Shown: one piece after another, positions 24,007 through 35,163 of the stretch
Position numbering within the stretch: position 1 is the stretch's first letter
Layout: every line of letters begins with the position of its first letter
Source of the DNA: Rhexocercosporidium sp. MPI-PUGE-AT-0058
Taxonomy: Eukaryota > Ascomycota > Leotiomycetes > Helotiales
DNA length: 64,000 bases
Direction: 5' to 3'
Assembly (NCBI GenBank): GCA_020746875.1
Contig: JAGTJL010000005.1
Location: 1,550,001 to 1,614,000 of the forward strand
The notes under the pieces: model-generated
Database searches by the model: none
What the model was told of the DNA's origin: nothing
What the model saw: the letters and a program-made list of their open reading frames with translations, nothing else
Program-made: the position numbers and the translations under genes

Positions 24007-25781
24007 ATGTCGCACCTCCCCACCTCCCACGGCAGCGACAGCCCCACAACACTCACTTCACCGACCTATGATTCTGAAGAAAAGAAAGCCAACAGTCTCA
24101 TTCAAGATGAGCACCCCGCCCCTTCCACCACCCAAGCCCATGCTAGAAAGACCTCGCACGATCCAAACTGGGATGGGCAGGATGTCGATTTCAGCAATGT
24201 GGACGAGAAGAAAGTCCTGCGCAAGATGGACATCCGACTTCTCCCTATGCTAGCACTCCTATATCTATTGAGTTTCCTGGACAGAGGCAATATTGGGAAC
24301 GCGAAGATCGAAGGTTTGACCGAGACGTTGAATATGACGGGCCCGCAGTATAATTGGTGTTTGACAGTTTTCTTCTTTACGTATTGTGCGTTTGAGGTGC
24401 CAAGTAATCTCATGTAAGTTCTTGCGCCTTCCTCTCCTTTCTATTTTGAATACTGCAGAAGTGTTAGCTAATGTTTCATAATTAAAGGTTGAAGAAACTC
24501 CGCCCCTCAATCTGGCTACCTACAATCATGGTAGCGTGGGGTATTGTTATGACGCTGATGGGTATCGTACAATCGTATCATGGTCTCTTGATTGCACGTA
24601 TTTTCCTTGGTGTCACAGAAGCAGGTCTCTTCCCTGGCGTTGCGTATTATATCACTATGTGGTATTGTCGACACGAAGCACAACTTCGACAAGCGCTGTT
24701 TTTCAGTGCTGCCAGTATTGCCGGTGCGTTTTCTGGACTATTAGCTTTTGGAATTGCAAAAATGGATGGCACAGGGGACTTGGAGGGTTGGAGATGGATG
24801 TGAGAATTCTATGTCCCGAAAATGCTATGAATGGCGAGACTAATGCAGTTCAGTTTTATCCTTGAGGGTATTGTTACAGTGCTAGTTGCTATTCTAGCAT
24901 ATTTCACTCTATACGATTTCCCTGACACGGCGTCATTCCTCACCATCGAAGAACGAGCTTGGGTTGTTCATAGACTCAAGTATCAGGGCTCGAAAGGGTC
25001 AGGACAGATGGTTGCTGAGACTGAGGGGTTTAAATGGAAGCATGTCAAAGCTGCTTTCACTGACTGGCAAATTTACGTGGCATTATGGGTGTGTTTTCCT
25101 CTAAATTTCATCCTCCTACAGGTCAACTAACTCCATTTGTAGATGTACTGGGGAATCGTCTGTCCCTTATACGGAATTTCTCTCTTCCTCCCAAGCATCA
25201 TCAGAGAACTCGGCTATACCTCCAGCACCGCTCAGCTACTCACAGTACCGATCTATATCACTGCAGCTTGTATCACGATTGTGGTAGCATACTACTCAGA
25301 CAAATCCAAATCCGGCCGCGCCACCTACATCTTCCTCCCAATGTGTGCGATCCTCGTCGGCTTCGTCATAGCTATCGCAGCTTCCGCTCGCGGGGGTCTT
25401 CCAGGCCTCGTTTACGCTGGTGTTTTCATCGCAACCTGTGGTATCTACCCAGCCTTCCCTGGAAACATCACTTGGATGTCCAACAACCTCGCTGGGAGTT
25501 ACAAGCGTTCTGCAGGCATGGCAGTTCACATTGGTGCAGGAAACCTTGCTGGCGCTATGGCTAGTAACTTTTATCGCTCGAATGATGCGCCGAAGTATTT
25601 ACTTGGTCATGGGCTTGAGATTGGATTTGTGAGTGTTGGTCTGATGGCTGTTGTGGTGTTGAGGACAGGGTATAAGAGGATTAATGATAAAAGGGATCGG
25701 GAAGGGAATGAAGCGGGCCTCAGTCTCAAGGAGATGAGTGAACTGGGGGATAGGGCGCCTACTTTCCGTTACATGCTTTGA
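24007..25781 (+). CDS. MFS transporter, DAL5/TNA1-like anion:cation symporter family
   Basis: Exons 24007-24413, 24488-24799, 24854-25088 and 25143-25781 total 1,593 nt (530 aa). After a hydrophilic, Ser/Thr-rich N-terminus of about 70 residues comes the family hallmark LDRGNIGNAKIEGL in TM1, then GVTEAGLFPGVAYYITMWY and GWRWIFILEG. These are typical of the allantoate/nicotinate/pantothenate-type ACS branch with 12 membrane helices. The ATG at 24007 was chosen because its context directly precedes the conserved N-region; the upstream in-frame extension lacks support. All three introns are GT-AG and 54-74 nt. The substrate is not deducible; small organic anions such as vitamins or dipeptides are typical. 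It lies on the same strand as the NRPS but has no iron-GATA site, so membership in the siderophore cluster is doubtful. It is convergent with the epimerase gene, 87 bp apart. Confidence 0.87.
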
Positions 25782-25868
25782 GCGACTTTTGGACAGTACT
25801 TGTATATCTCTATATGCCACACTCTACTCGTGTGTTTGTATTTGGCTGAAGTCGGATAATCCAACCCA

Positions 25869-26966
25869 TTACTTAACATACTTCCTCCAATCATGCACAT
25901 CCTTATACCCCAACACCTCCCTAATCTTCCGATTACTCAACGGCGCCTCAAACTCGCCCAACTCCCTCGTAATCTTCGTGCCCGGACACTCCTTCGCCAA
26001 AAACTCCTTCGTCGTCATATCCCTAACGGTGATCGTGTCATTCGTAGCATTGAACACTTGGAAACCCAACCCGCTCTTCTGGATCGACAGGTCACAAATT
26101 TGGCCGAGATCTCGGGCGTCTATGTAACTCCATGCGTTCCGTTTTCGGGACGAGGGATTCCCTAGGTAGGCGGGGAAGTCTTTCTCATACTCGTGTGGCT
26201 CAATCACATTGCCAATGCGGAAGGCATATATGTCTGCTTTGAAGCGGCGTGCGAAGCTACGTGCCGTTTTCTCGCCGCAGATTTTGGAAAGTGCATATCT
26301 GGGACGATGTCAGAGCTGGTTTCATAGAACTTAGACGATTTATGCTCACGAGTCTTCAGGGTCAACATCATAGTCTTCCTCAAGTGGGAATGAATGATAA
26401 TCCGCATCTCCTTGAGCGAAACAGACACCGTACGTCGTCTCAGAAGATGCAATGAGGATCTTCTTAACGCCGAGTTTGCAAGCTGCTTCAATAACATTGT
26501 ATGTACTCCGGACATTCGCCTGGAAGAGTTCTGAATCGGGCACGAGCATGTTTCTTGCGTAAGCTGACAGTTCATCAGCATGGCTTTATCTTAGATTTTG
26601 AATCTAGTCTAGATAACTCACCCGCAAAATGAATAACGACATCAGGTGCATTTGGGACTGGACCATCGCTATAACCAGTCATGTTGAAATGCGAAGTCAA
26701 GGCGTTGAAAACCTGTCCCGAGTCCGTGAGGTCCGTCTTGAGTGTGTAGACATCGACTGATGGATCTGGAAAAGGCACGAGATCCAAGTTGAGGACTTTG
26801 TGGCCTTTGCTGATGAGGTATGGTATAACATGACGACCTGCTTTGCCAGATCCGCCTGTGAATACCTGCAATTTGAATTAGTTATTATGGAGTTGAAGGA
26901 CAAAGTGGGGGGTCAACATACGATTCTCTTCCCTCCTGCAACGGTGGGGACTGTGTTGTTTGACAT
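25869..26966 (-). CDS. NAD-dependent epimerase/dehydratase (extended SDR)
   Basis: Exons 25869-26298, 26350-26563, 26622-26865 and 26922-26966 sum to 933 nt (310 aa). The Rossmann nucleotide-binding loop TGGSGKAG follows the short first exon (MSNNTVPTVAGGKRI). The catalytic YxxxK is present as YALSK, created across the third intron. The frame includes HFAAYARN, SSETTYG and a C-terminal substrate region with AWSYIDARDLGQ. These features fit UDP-sugar epimerase-like or other NAD(P)-dependent nucleotide-sugar dehydratase-type extended SDRs. The exact substrate cannot be assigned. All four exons join in frame with consensus splice sites, so the gene looks functional. It is tail-to-tail with the MFS transporter and divergent from the HET gene. 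Confidence 0.86.
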
Positions 26967-27513
26967 CCTCAGTATAATAAGGGGATTGCTTTAGTTGTGA
27001 TGGCTCGAGTGTTGGCGATATAAAATACGGATTTGAGATTCGTTTCTTTTTGAAATTGCTACCTATTCAAAGCATTGATAATCATCTGCGACTAGAAAGA
27101 GGGATCGTCGCTGTAAAAACGCCAGTGACATCGTTTACGTCAGTAATACTTTCGGGGTGGGCGAAAAGAAGCCGAGCAAGCCCCGAAGAACCTGAGCGGT
27201 GAGCTTTTCTGCCTTTTGCCCCCTTTTCCTCGGCGGACTAAGCGAAGTCTCCCTCAACCTTTCAAAATATATCTTCAGTTGGCATTTTCAAAATTTCACA
27301 CCATTTCTCGTTTACGTCTGTATCGCAGTGGTTTGATTGGTTCTTGTATATCCCACCACGCTGATTCGTGCAATATGGTTACACAACATGAGCTGAAAAC
27401 AGCTAGCGCCGAATCTCCAATCATGAGCAGGATCAGAAAGAACCATTGTTTGTCTACGCTCTTCTTCCCTCGTTTGCTTTGGCAATTAGATTCAAATCCT
27501 CATTACTGCAGAC
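26967..27513. other. Divergent intergenic region between SDR and HET genes
   Basis: About 550 bp between two divergent start codons. No gene, repeat or motif stands out; it should hold both promoters. Confidence 0.6.
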
Positions 27514-29094
27514 ATGGAACTCAATCTCGTCACTCTCGCCCCAGAAGGATCCGACCGGCAGGTCGGCGATGAGGAAATCAATGGTCGACTCTGGCGAGTC
27601 ACAGGGCCTCATGATCCCGATGCCAAAGACCTCAAATTCCACTGCGTCTCTTACGTTTGGGGGGTTGGTGTCGAGAAAAGAGGAAGTTTCTTCAACTGCC
27701 AGAGGGATATCTCGGATCAGACTAGACCGGTCCTGGAGGCAGCTATCAAGGCTGCTGAAGTAATACACCGTGATCTGGGAGGTGAAAAGATCGAAGCGTT
27801 CTGGATCGATGCGCTCTGCATTCCTCAATTGGAAGGCTCTGCGCGACTGAAGACCCTTGAAAGGTGTGTATGTTGATTGTTCGAAGACACTCAACTGATT
27901 CTTCCAAGTATGGGATTCATCTACAACGCAGCCATGTCCGTGATCATTGCACTCAAACCATTCGTCTGGAAAGTCGTGCAGCAAGCCTCTGCGACCGTAT
28001 CACCCGAGCCGCTCTCACTTCCAGACATGTACATTCTCGAAGCAGACGCGTGGATTTCCCGTGTCTGGACATACCAAGAACTCGTCAATAGTCGTTCGAC
28101 CTACTTCACTACTCCAACTACCCCATCGATTCCCAGCACTCAGGTCGTGGTAGCAGCTACACAGTTCTTCAACTGCGTCGGATATTCCCTCTCTCGCTAT
28201 AAGCACAACAACAATGTCTCCGAAAGTGCAGCTGCAGCAACATTTCCCAACCTCAATGTCCTGGAAGACACGCTCCTCGATAGCACTATGAGCGGCTATC
28301 TTGAACGTCCTGCGTTGGGGATATTGTCTAATATCTCGATGCGGACTTTCGATCGAAACTTTCCGCAGAATAGATTGTTGGCTTGTATTGGAGCGCTGAC
28401 GAAGGAAGCCAGTTGGGGACCACCATCTTCGACTTTAGATGAGCTGGCGGAGAAAATTATGGGGATATGCGAGGCGAAAGGGGATTACTCTTTTGTTTTC
28501 ACTGCTGATCGACGAAGTGAAGAGAGTGGTAAAACCTGGCGTCCAAGCACGAAATTAGGAGAAACTGGTGACGGGCCGTCTCATCTTATCCCAATTATTA
28601 ACTGGTATATTCATAGTGAGCCATTTGGCGAGACGCAACGAGGACATATGGACGAAAGTGGATCCTGGTTGGAGGGTATGGTGCCGCTTCAACTTGCTGA
28701 GAAGATGAATGTGGAAGTGGAACCGGAACTTGATAAATTCCTCTGGGGATACACAGATCCCAATAATCCAACACTCACTCGCAAGGGTATCTTTGGGAAG
28801 GATGACAAGAAAGAGGAGGGGAACACAGCGTTGGTGCGATTCTTGAAGCAGTTTGGATTTAAAGGGTATTTTGAGCCAGAAGTGTGCGAGACTGGATTGT
28901 TCTTCCCACAGGAGAAGCTCAGAGGAATGAAGGGCGTTGAGCTATTTGCTGCGACGAGTGTTGGGTATTATTTTGGTGCTCCGGGCTTGGCGAGGTGGAG
29001 AGAAACTGCTCTTGGATCTCAGGCGATGTATTGTGCTGGTGTTTTCGTGGGGCTTGTGAAGAGAGAGCTTGCTCAGCCGCTGCTGATGGCCTAG
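27514..29094 (+). CDS. Heterokaryon-incompatibility (HET) domain protein
   Basis: Two exons, 27514-27863 and 27909-29094 (45-nt intron), give 511 aa. The HET-domain core begins with FHCVSYVWG (about residue 43), followed by FWIDALCIPQ (about 98) and, across the intron, a SMGFIYNAAMSVIIAL segment matching the MGxIYxxA block of the family. The remainder, about 380 residues, is not recognised; it includes ISRVWTYQELVNS, the usual W-T-x-Q-E block. HET-domain proteins mediate non-self recognition and programmed cell death in filamentous ascomycetes, often with a partner locus, and they form large diverse families. There is no sign of NACHT or WD repeats. The start at 27514 gives the normal short lead before the domain. 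Confidence 0.88.
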
Positions 29095-29879
29095 ATTGTC
29101 GATACACTTAAAAGATATAGTTTATGAATTTCACGAAAGTGATGGGATGGAGGTAATGCCTTGCTAGCTGAGATATACAGGAACATATGTTCTCATGTCA
29201 TGGTTACACAGGAAGCTAAGCGATCAAACCGCCTACGCCTGTTGTTCCCATCAGGGCCGTTCCTTTCCGAGCTTTTGACTTAGAGTCCCAAGGACTTGTA
29301 ACTAGGTTGAACCGTAAGGCGACGTACAGCCTACTTAAGGACTTGCTACCTCACTAGTAAGTCCACCATCAATTCGGATGTCATTTCTCCAGGAACAAAT
29401 TTGCAAATTACGAGTCGCCTACGTACGGCGAAGGAAAAGGCTCACTTGAGGCTTGATTCATCGACTTCAAGGAATCGCTTCGCTCGTACCAGCCAAAATA
29501 CTTTCCAGTTCTTGTCGCCGAAAATGCGTCATAGTGACCTACCCGAGCGACAAAGTGCTTTACCTCTCCACGATCCCTTCTTCAGACTGTAAGACGAGCC
29601 ACCGCCATGCATATAAGCTCTCAAGATAACACCGTAATCCTAGCTTCCTCAAAACTAAGACGGATGCACGTTTCATAGCTTTAAGACACAGTCCTACTCG
29701 ACATCTACTACCCTGTCCCTCGGGTTACAACGTAGAGCGTCATCGTCTCTATGCCTACCACCCACATCTGCTCCGGTAAGACTTCCTTCGACTTTCTCCC
29801 TCTCTCGCTACATCATTCAAAATAACTATGTATCGTAATATTCATTACTGATTACTAGCAATCCAAAAACTGCCTCTGT
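29095..29879. other. Intergenic, nothing recognised
   Basis: 785 bp downstream of the HET gene. I see no coding frame with family resemblance, no tRNA fold and no repeat. Confidence 0.5.
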
Positions 29880-30212
29880 ATGAAAAACGTGCTCGACATC
29901 GTTCTTGAACAGCCAATTGAGGATAACTTCGACCAACTCGCACTGGTCGTGGGGATTGCCGTCAAGGCTTTGATGTTGTTTGACAGCGTATTAGATCTTT
30001 TGAGTCATGTGAGAAAGAAGAGAGAGAAGATCAAGAGTCAAAATGATGGTGGGACGTGGAGGCTGGGTTTTGATGTGAAGCAGGTTGGAGGGACTGTGGA
30101 GCTTTTTGTGCGAGATGTGTGGATGAAGGTTTGGGTTCACATGCATGTTCAGGGTTCTTGGGGCCTTGGAATTTGTATAGACTTTCTCTTAAGAAAAAAA
30201 CTAAACTATTAG
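29880..30212 (+). CDS. Possible small hypothetical protein
   Basis: An ATG-started frame of 110 codons begins MKNVLDIVLEQPIEDN. A hydrophobic stretch (LALVVGIAVKALMLFDSVLDLL) is followed by a basic cluster (RKKREKIK), which would suit a short membrane-associated protein, but composition later in the frame is unremarkable. No family is recognised and no intron is needed. It ends 57 bp before the stop of the convergent amine-oxidase gene, so it may overlap that gene's 3' UTR. It may be a chance frame. Confidence 0.3.
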   Translation: MKNVLDIVLEQPIEDNFDQLALVVGIAVKALMLFDSVLDLLSHVRKKREKIKSQNDGGTWRLGFDVKQVGGTVELFVRDVWMKVWVHMHVQGSWGLGICIDFLLRKKLNY

Positions 30213-30269
30213 CGTCTAATGAGGAGGCATAGGAATTCTGTTGATTCAAGGTTCGGGTTTCAATTTCTG

Positions 30270-32132
30270 CTAGATAGTAGGATTGGTAATGCCATATCCC
30301 TCCAGCATCCTGATGCCAACAGCCTCACCACTCAGATATGCTCCAGCTACCGTCCCACACTTCTCAAAAGTCAGCGCTGCATTTCTCGCTCCCCAAACAT
30401 AATTCGAGGGGTGAATTCTCGAGAAAGGGAGAAACAGACAAAGCAAAATTCCGCACGTACCTCATCAAACGGCGCACAATGCTCACCCGCAAACCACAAT
30501 CTCCTCTCCGGCACACCTCTCCTCATAGCCTCCACATCACCACTCGCATCCACCGCCCCAACCTGAAAATTACAATAACTGCCAAACCCACTCAACTCAT
30601 CCTTCTGCCACTCCGTCGAAAGAATAGCTTTAATATCACACTCCGGATTTTCAGCCGAGTAATTCGGCAGCAGGGAGATGTACGGCATGAAGAAAGCGGA
30701 GAGGAGAGCGTGGTGCTCGCATTCTGGAAGGCCATGGACGAGCGTTGTGATGTAAGCTGAGCAGGAGCCGTAGAGATAGAATATTAGTGTGGGGTGGGCG
30801 TTGGGTGGTGTGAAGGAGGCGAGGTTCCAGCATTCGATGGGGAAACGCTGGGGGTTTGTGGAGAGAGAATAGGAGGGAGAAAGCCAGTTTGTGTAGCCGG
30901 GGAAGGTGTCGTTTGCTTCGGCGAGTTTGGCTGGGGAGAGTTCGGGATCGGGTTTGGGGGTTGGGGGGTCGACCCAAAAGGCTGAGGGGAATGTGAGATA
31001 GACCTGGCGAGTGTTAATCAGGAGATAATGCGGAAGTTTCTGGGCTTACCTTTTCTAGATGTCCGACTGAGACTCCATCGATACCAGCGAGGAGCCTTTC
31101 GGGTAAAGATGGCTGGAATATATTTTTATTCCGCTTGAGCCAACCGAGAGGAGTTGTCATGACCACTTCGTCAAAAGAGAGAGTCTCTCCCTTTTCGGTC
31201 AATACAACAACCTTACTTCCCTTGGCATCTCTTTCCATTGTTTCAACGCCAACTACTCGTTCACCAAGTCGTACATTGGCTCTCTCAAGCGGTAACCTTG
31301 CGACCTCAGCAAGGATAGCTTCCCAAGTAGTCTCAACGAACATCTCACCATCTTCATCTCATTAGCCACCATCCAATTCCCTTGGTTCGGGAGACATACC
31401 ACCACCACAACATTCCTCCATCCAAGCAAACTTCAAACTCTGCCTATGAACAGGGTCCCCAATATATGCACCCCACATCTCAGCCATCTGCATCAACAGT
31501 TTCCTCTCCTCTTCTTCATTCGGAAATCGCTCTCTAGCTTTTTCTCCTAGGAAATCACTTAGGCTCTCGCTTTCTGAGATGTCTTTACCGTTCTTGGCGC
31601 TGTGAGCGATGGCGCTCTCGATGTTGGCCCAGAGAATGGTGGATAGCTCGTCGGATCTAGCGGCGGGTAGGAGTGCTCCTGAGGATGAATAGATGTTCTG
31701 TTTGTCGTTCCAGCTGTGGAGTGGAGTGTTGGTTTTTCTGGCTAGCTCGAGGATGGGGAATCGACCTTCTGCGTCTGACTTGATGTTTGTTAGAATAAGA
31801 GCCAAGAGATCCTATTGTCGACTAAAACTTGCCGTGTGTATCCAATTCGGCCCTCTGTTACAAAACATTAGATGGAATCATGTCTTGATGATTGGATGGA
31901 TGGATGGCCCTACATGTCTGCTCTGTATCCAAGCTTGTCACTTTGACATATCTATTACTTCTCATTAGTCTCTGTTCTTATTGCTATGGTTAAATTAACG
32001 TACTCTCCCACCAATCCTATCTCTCGCTTCTAGGATCGTGACTCGACATCCATTCTGGACCAATACCTCCGCGCATCTTAAGCCAGATATCCCAGCTCCA
32101 ACAACACAGATATTTGGTTTTGGAGAAGACAT
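30270..32132 (-). CDS. FAD-dependent polyamine/amine oxidase
   Basis: Seven exons (30270-30359, 30461-31003, 31050-31357, 31400-31774, 31829-31854, 31914-31951, 32004-32132) sum to 1,509 nt, 502 aa. The N-terminus carries the FAD dinucleotide-binding GAGISGL followed by [10 protein letters not shown]. Tiny exons 2 and 3 supply [18 protein letters not shown], matching the family's GPNWIH block. Later come [22 protein letters not shown] and the C-terminal FAD block [11 protein letters not shown]...[14 protein letters not shown]. This is the polyamine-oxidase/LSD1-like amine-oxidase plan without extra domains, so a metabolic oxidase is likelier than a histone demethylase. The last intron (30360-30460) has an alternative acceptor; the one chosen keeps the APF-xxx-GTV spacing. 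It is divergent from a spermidine-acetyltransferase-like gene, suggesting a shared polyamine pathway. Confidence 0.88.
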
Positions 32133-32986
32133 GACGAATGTCTCTCAGTTCGCTGAAAGCGTTTTCTATCAATTGCCTCTCAAAGCTGGCTTTCGTTGGA
32201 TGAGAACCTAGACCTATGTTGAGGATGAATATTGTGAAGCCCAAGTGATGAATTTCATAGGGAGAGATAACAGCTCGTGGCAAGGGATAAGAGAAATGGA
32301 TCCATTAATCAAGTAAGTAGAGTCAAGAAATCACCAAATAGATAGCCAAGAAGTAATACAACCTGGAAGCGCTTTTAGAGACGGGAGGGGAAGAAAATTG
32401 TGGATCAAGTTGTCAATCGAGTTATCATCCGAATCGGGCAGGTCTATGCGGACCAGTTGGAAGCATCTTCAAGCTTCTTTGGGCTGTTCAACTGTCCATC
32501 TTGGAGTAAATTCCTCGAGCTTATTCAACATGAAGCTTTCAAGCCTCTTAATTCCCACCCTCTCACATAATCTTTCTCGGTGTATGCCAAGTACCTCTCA
32601 GACACGGGATGGCTTTAAGGAAAGCGACCAGTGCTCTTGTTCATTCTGCAATCTGTAGCAAATCGCTTTAAAAGATATTGGGCATGGGGATAAAATATAG
32701 CTTCCTGACCCTGGAGTTTTAGAGAATATAATAGTATGAATTTTATTTCTGAATAAGATTATAATTAAGTTTGAAGTTTATTTGGATGGGATGGCCAAAC
32801 TGTTTAGATATCATGCCAAGACATATGGCGGGGTAAATTCTACCCCACTATGAAACCACATCTATACGCCCTTCCTCTTGACAACCTGTACGGAAACAAA
32901 ACAACTGAGATCATTCCAAACCGGCTCATAAGCAGCCAGGACCGCCCTCGAGCTCTTACTCAGAATCTCTGTGACCCTCAATTACA
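32133..32986. other. Shared divergent promoter, amine oxidase / acetyltransferase
   Basis: 854 bp between the two start codons. It is AT-rich around 32690-32800. An 86-codon frame at 32398 has no support. No other element was recognised. Confidence 0.55.
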
Positions 32987-33628
32987 ATGTCAGCTCCAAA
33001 GGAAGAAGTTCTGATCCGGCACGCACGCCGCGAAGGTACACTCTCCCCCAATATCCAAGAGATACCCCTCTCTGGTTTGAAAAGAGACGGGGCCCCATTG
33101 ACACTGCGACTGACACATCTAGATGTCCCAACAATCCTACAACTCATCCAAGAACTAGCCGACTACGAAAAAGAGCCCAATGCCGTCGAAGCCACCCCCG
33201 AACTCCTCGCAACAACCATTGCATTCGCACCCTCTCCCTCCACCACCTCCCCAGCGGCAGACGAAAACATCTCCTCCACGCGGCCCGCGCGCTGTCTCCT
33301 CCTCTTCACGCCCGACGGCTCAGCAGCAGGAATGGCGCTCTATTTTTACAATTACAGCACTTGGAAGGCGCGGCCGGGGATCTGGCTCGAAGACTTGTTC
33401 GTCAGGGACATATACAGAGGAAAAGGGTACGGACAGCGATTGATCCGGGAGCTAGCGAAGGAGGTTGTAGATATGAAGGGGGGACGGCTGGAGTGGTGTG
33501 TTTTGAAGTGGAATACGCCGAGTATTGGCTTCTATGAGAGTGAGAAGATTGGCGCGAAAGCTATGAGTGAGTGGCAGACTATGAGGGTTGATGGGGAGGG
33601 GTTGAGAAAGTTGGCTGAGGGGGAGTAG
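32987..33628 (+). CDS. GNAT acetyltransferase, spermidine/spermine (SSAT)-like
   Basis: A single-exon frame of 213 aa from the ATG at 32987. The GNAT acetyl-CoA loop RGKGYGQRLI is at about residue 144. Flanking it are YNYSTWKARPGIWLEDLFV and LEWCVLKWNTPSIGFYES, which match the NFSTYxGRxGLYLEDLFV and LEWxVLDWNxPAIxFY blocks of diamine/spermidine N-acetyltransferases (SAT1 and the thialysine-preferring SAT2). A low-complexity Pro/Ser insert sits at about residues 80-95. The conserved tyrosine of the family appears as IGFYES. Substrate could be a polyamine or another primary amine such as thialysine. Its head-to-head neighbour is a polyamine-oxidase-like enzyme, which supports polyamine catabolism by context only. 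Confidence 0.84.
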   Translation: MSAPKEEVLIRHARREGTLSPNIQEIPLSGLKRDGAPLTLRLTHLDVPTILQLIQELADYEKEPNAVEATPELLATTIAFAPSPSTTSPAADENISSTRPARCLLLFTPDGSAAGMALYFYNYSTWKARPGIWLEDLFVRDIYRGKGYGQRLIRELAKEVVDMKGGRLEWCVLKWNTPSIGFYESEKIGAKAMSEWQTMRVDGEGLRKLAEGE

Positions 33629-33753
33629 TGTTTCTTTACCCCTTGGGACTGTTGCGTTAATTATGGGAGAGTTTGGTGGATAAAATAGAAACGGAAATGG
33701 GTATTTGGTTTGGTTGTAGAATACAAAAAGTGTACATGAATATACACGTATAT

Positions 33754-35163
33754 TCAAGATGGATTGGCCACTTGACGCACTTCTTCCATCTTCTCTGTGA
33801 GCCGCTCAGAGGCTTCATCTCTCCGAACATGCTTCACGCCGCTGTTTCTCCGCCCTTGGGACTGTTCGGCCTTGCTGAGTGTCTGCGGTAATGTGTCGAG
33901 CCCTTCGAACAACTCCTCTTCCGCCAGCGTAGGTTTTGACACTGCTCCTTCCATAGCACGGGATTTCTGGCCTCCCCATTCGATGGTCCAATTCTTGCTG
34001 ACGTCGTCATATGTCATCGTGGGCGTCAAGCTCCAAATAGATGCATATAGTCTTCGAAGTGACCGGTTGCGGATCTCCGTCTTCTGCACCTCGGTATAGG
34101 TTATTGGTGGATTCAGCAGCTCTAGCTGTGCCAACCTCTGGGCTTTATTTTGCTCTCCTCTTTGCCTACGGTTCTCCTTCCTAGCAAGCAGATCCTGTTT
34201 CTTTGCCAATGGGGCCTCTGAACTGGTTTGTACCAACCCCTCCATTTCTTGTGGACTGTCCAATGAAGGTTTGTAGTACATCGTCGGCCTGGCTGGCGCC
34301 TGGAAATGCTTCAAGAGTTTCTCGCTTTTCTCCTCTGACGAAAGTTCCTCTTCGGTGGTCTGTAAGGGTGTCCGCCGTGCTGGCTGTGTTTCCAAGGGAA
34401 TAGCACCTGTCGCAAGATCTCGTAGCCTTTCCCATTCGCTCCGAGGTATGGGTGGAAGGATCTTCTCAAGTGTGTCTGCCCACCATTTTTTCTGCATTGA
34501 GGCTTTCAATTTCAAGGGCAATGATCGTCCCCATATGTTCTCCTTCGGAATCTTCGCCTTCAGTTGCCGTATCTTGTTCTTGTGTGCTTCCACCGGTTGA
34601 TTTTCCTGCTGGCTGCGGATGAAGTTGTAGACCTTTTTATCCAGTACATAATCTTCCTTCTTAGCTCCCTCCGGATTGTCGATGAGCTCTTGGAGTGCAG
34701 AGGCGTCTTTCGGGAGGGCCCCCTCGTCAGCCTGGAGTAGATCTTTCAGGAGCCATCGTTTCCTCTCGCCCTCACGACCATGTACTGCAAGGAGGACCTT
34801 CTTCAAAGCATCCATATCCCCATTTCCAGCATTCTCCAAGAGCGTCCTCGACCTTCTCGCTGTCTTTAGACGCTGGAGCGCGAAACCCTCCGGCTTGTCT
34901 TGCTGTATGTAAGCTAGCCTTCCGAGCTTCGAGCCCGGTTTTGCGCGAGATGCCCGAAAACGATTCTTGATGCGTTCGCACGCATACTTCCTAGCGAGGG
35001 AGTCGGGGAGGTAGGATGCTGCTCGGAGGAGTCCTCTGTAAGCCGAGAGGATCTCAGATGGGATGTTGCGCGATTGTATTGCGGGAGGAACCCATTTATA
35101 GAAAGCTGCTCCTCGTGGTGCCAGGACATCTAACGTTTGGCACAACCTCCTCGTTGTGAACAT
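33754..35163 (-). CDS. LYR-motif protein, probable mitochondrial factor
   Basis: One uninterrupted frame of 469 aa opens with MFTTRRLCQTLDVLAPRGAA, an Arg-bearing acid-free leader typical of a mitochondrial targeting sequence. Next comes AYRGLLRAASYLPDSLARKY...IKNRFR, which fits the Complex1_LYR fold: YR-x-LLR, then a conserved aromatic/basic helix. The remaining ~380 residues are charged, with Glu/Lys-rich likely helical segments and no second domain I recognise. LYR proteins act as assembly factors or accessory subunits of respiratory complexes or mitoribosomes, binding acyl carrier protein; a specific partner cannot be named. The length is well above the usual ~100 aa, so the C-terminal extension is the odd part. 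It is divergent from the MBP1-type gene. Confidence 0.65.
   Translation of the reverse strand: MFTTRRLCQTLDVLAPRGAAFYKWVPPAIQSRNIPSEILSAYRGLLRAASYLPDSLARKYACERIKNRFRASRAKPGSKLGRLAYIQQDKPEGFALQRLKTARRSRTLLENAGNGDMDALKKVLLAVHGREGERKRWLLKDLLQADEGALPKDASALQELIDNPEGAKKEDYVLDKKVYNFIRSQQENQPVEAHKNKIRQLKAKIPKENIWGRSLPLKLKASMQKKWWADTLEKILPPIPRSEWERLRDLATGAIPLETQPARRTPLQTTEEELSSEEKSEKLLKHFQAPARPTMYYKPSLDSPQEMEGLVQTSSEAPLAKKQDLLARKENRRQRGEQNKAQRLAQLELLNPPITYTEVQKTEIRNRSLRRLYASIWSLTPTMTYDDVSKNWTIEWGGQKSRAMEGAVSKPTLAEEELFEGLDTLPQTLSKAEQSQGRRNSGVKHVRRDEASERLTEKMEEVRQVANPS

Noticed and set aside
24007..25781. Assigning the MFS gene as a siderophore-iron transporter
   Set aside because: Motifs are of the DAL5/ACS family, not the 14-helix siderophore transporter family, and no iron-GATA site precedes it.
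30360..30460. Alternative last-intron junction for the amine oxidase (GTGCGG donor, CAG acceptor)
   Set aside because: It keeps a frame but disrupts the APF-xxx-GTV spacing seen in the family; the other acceptor was preferred.
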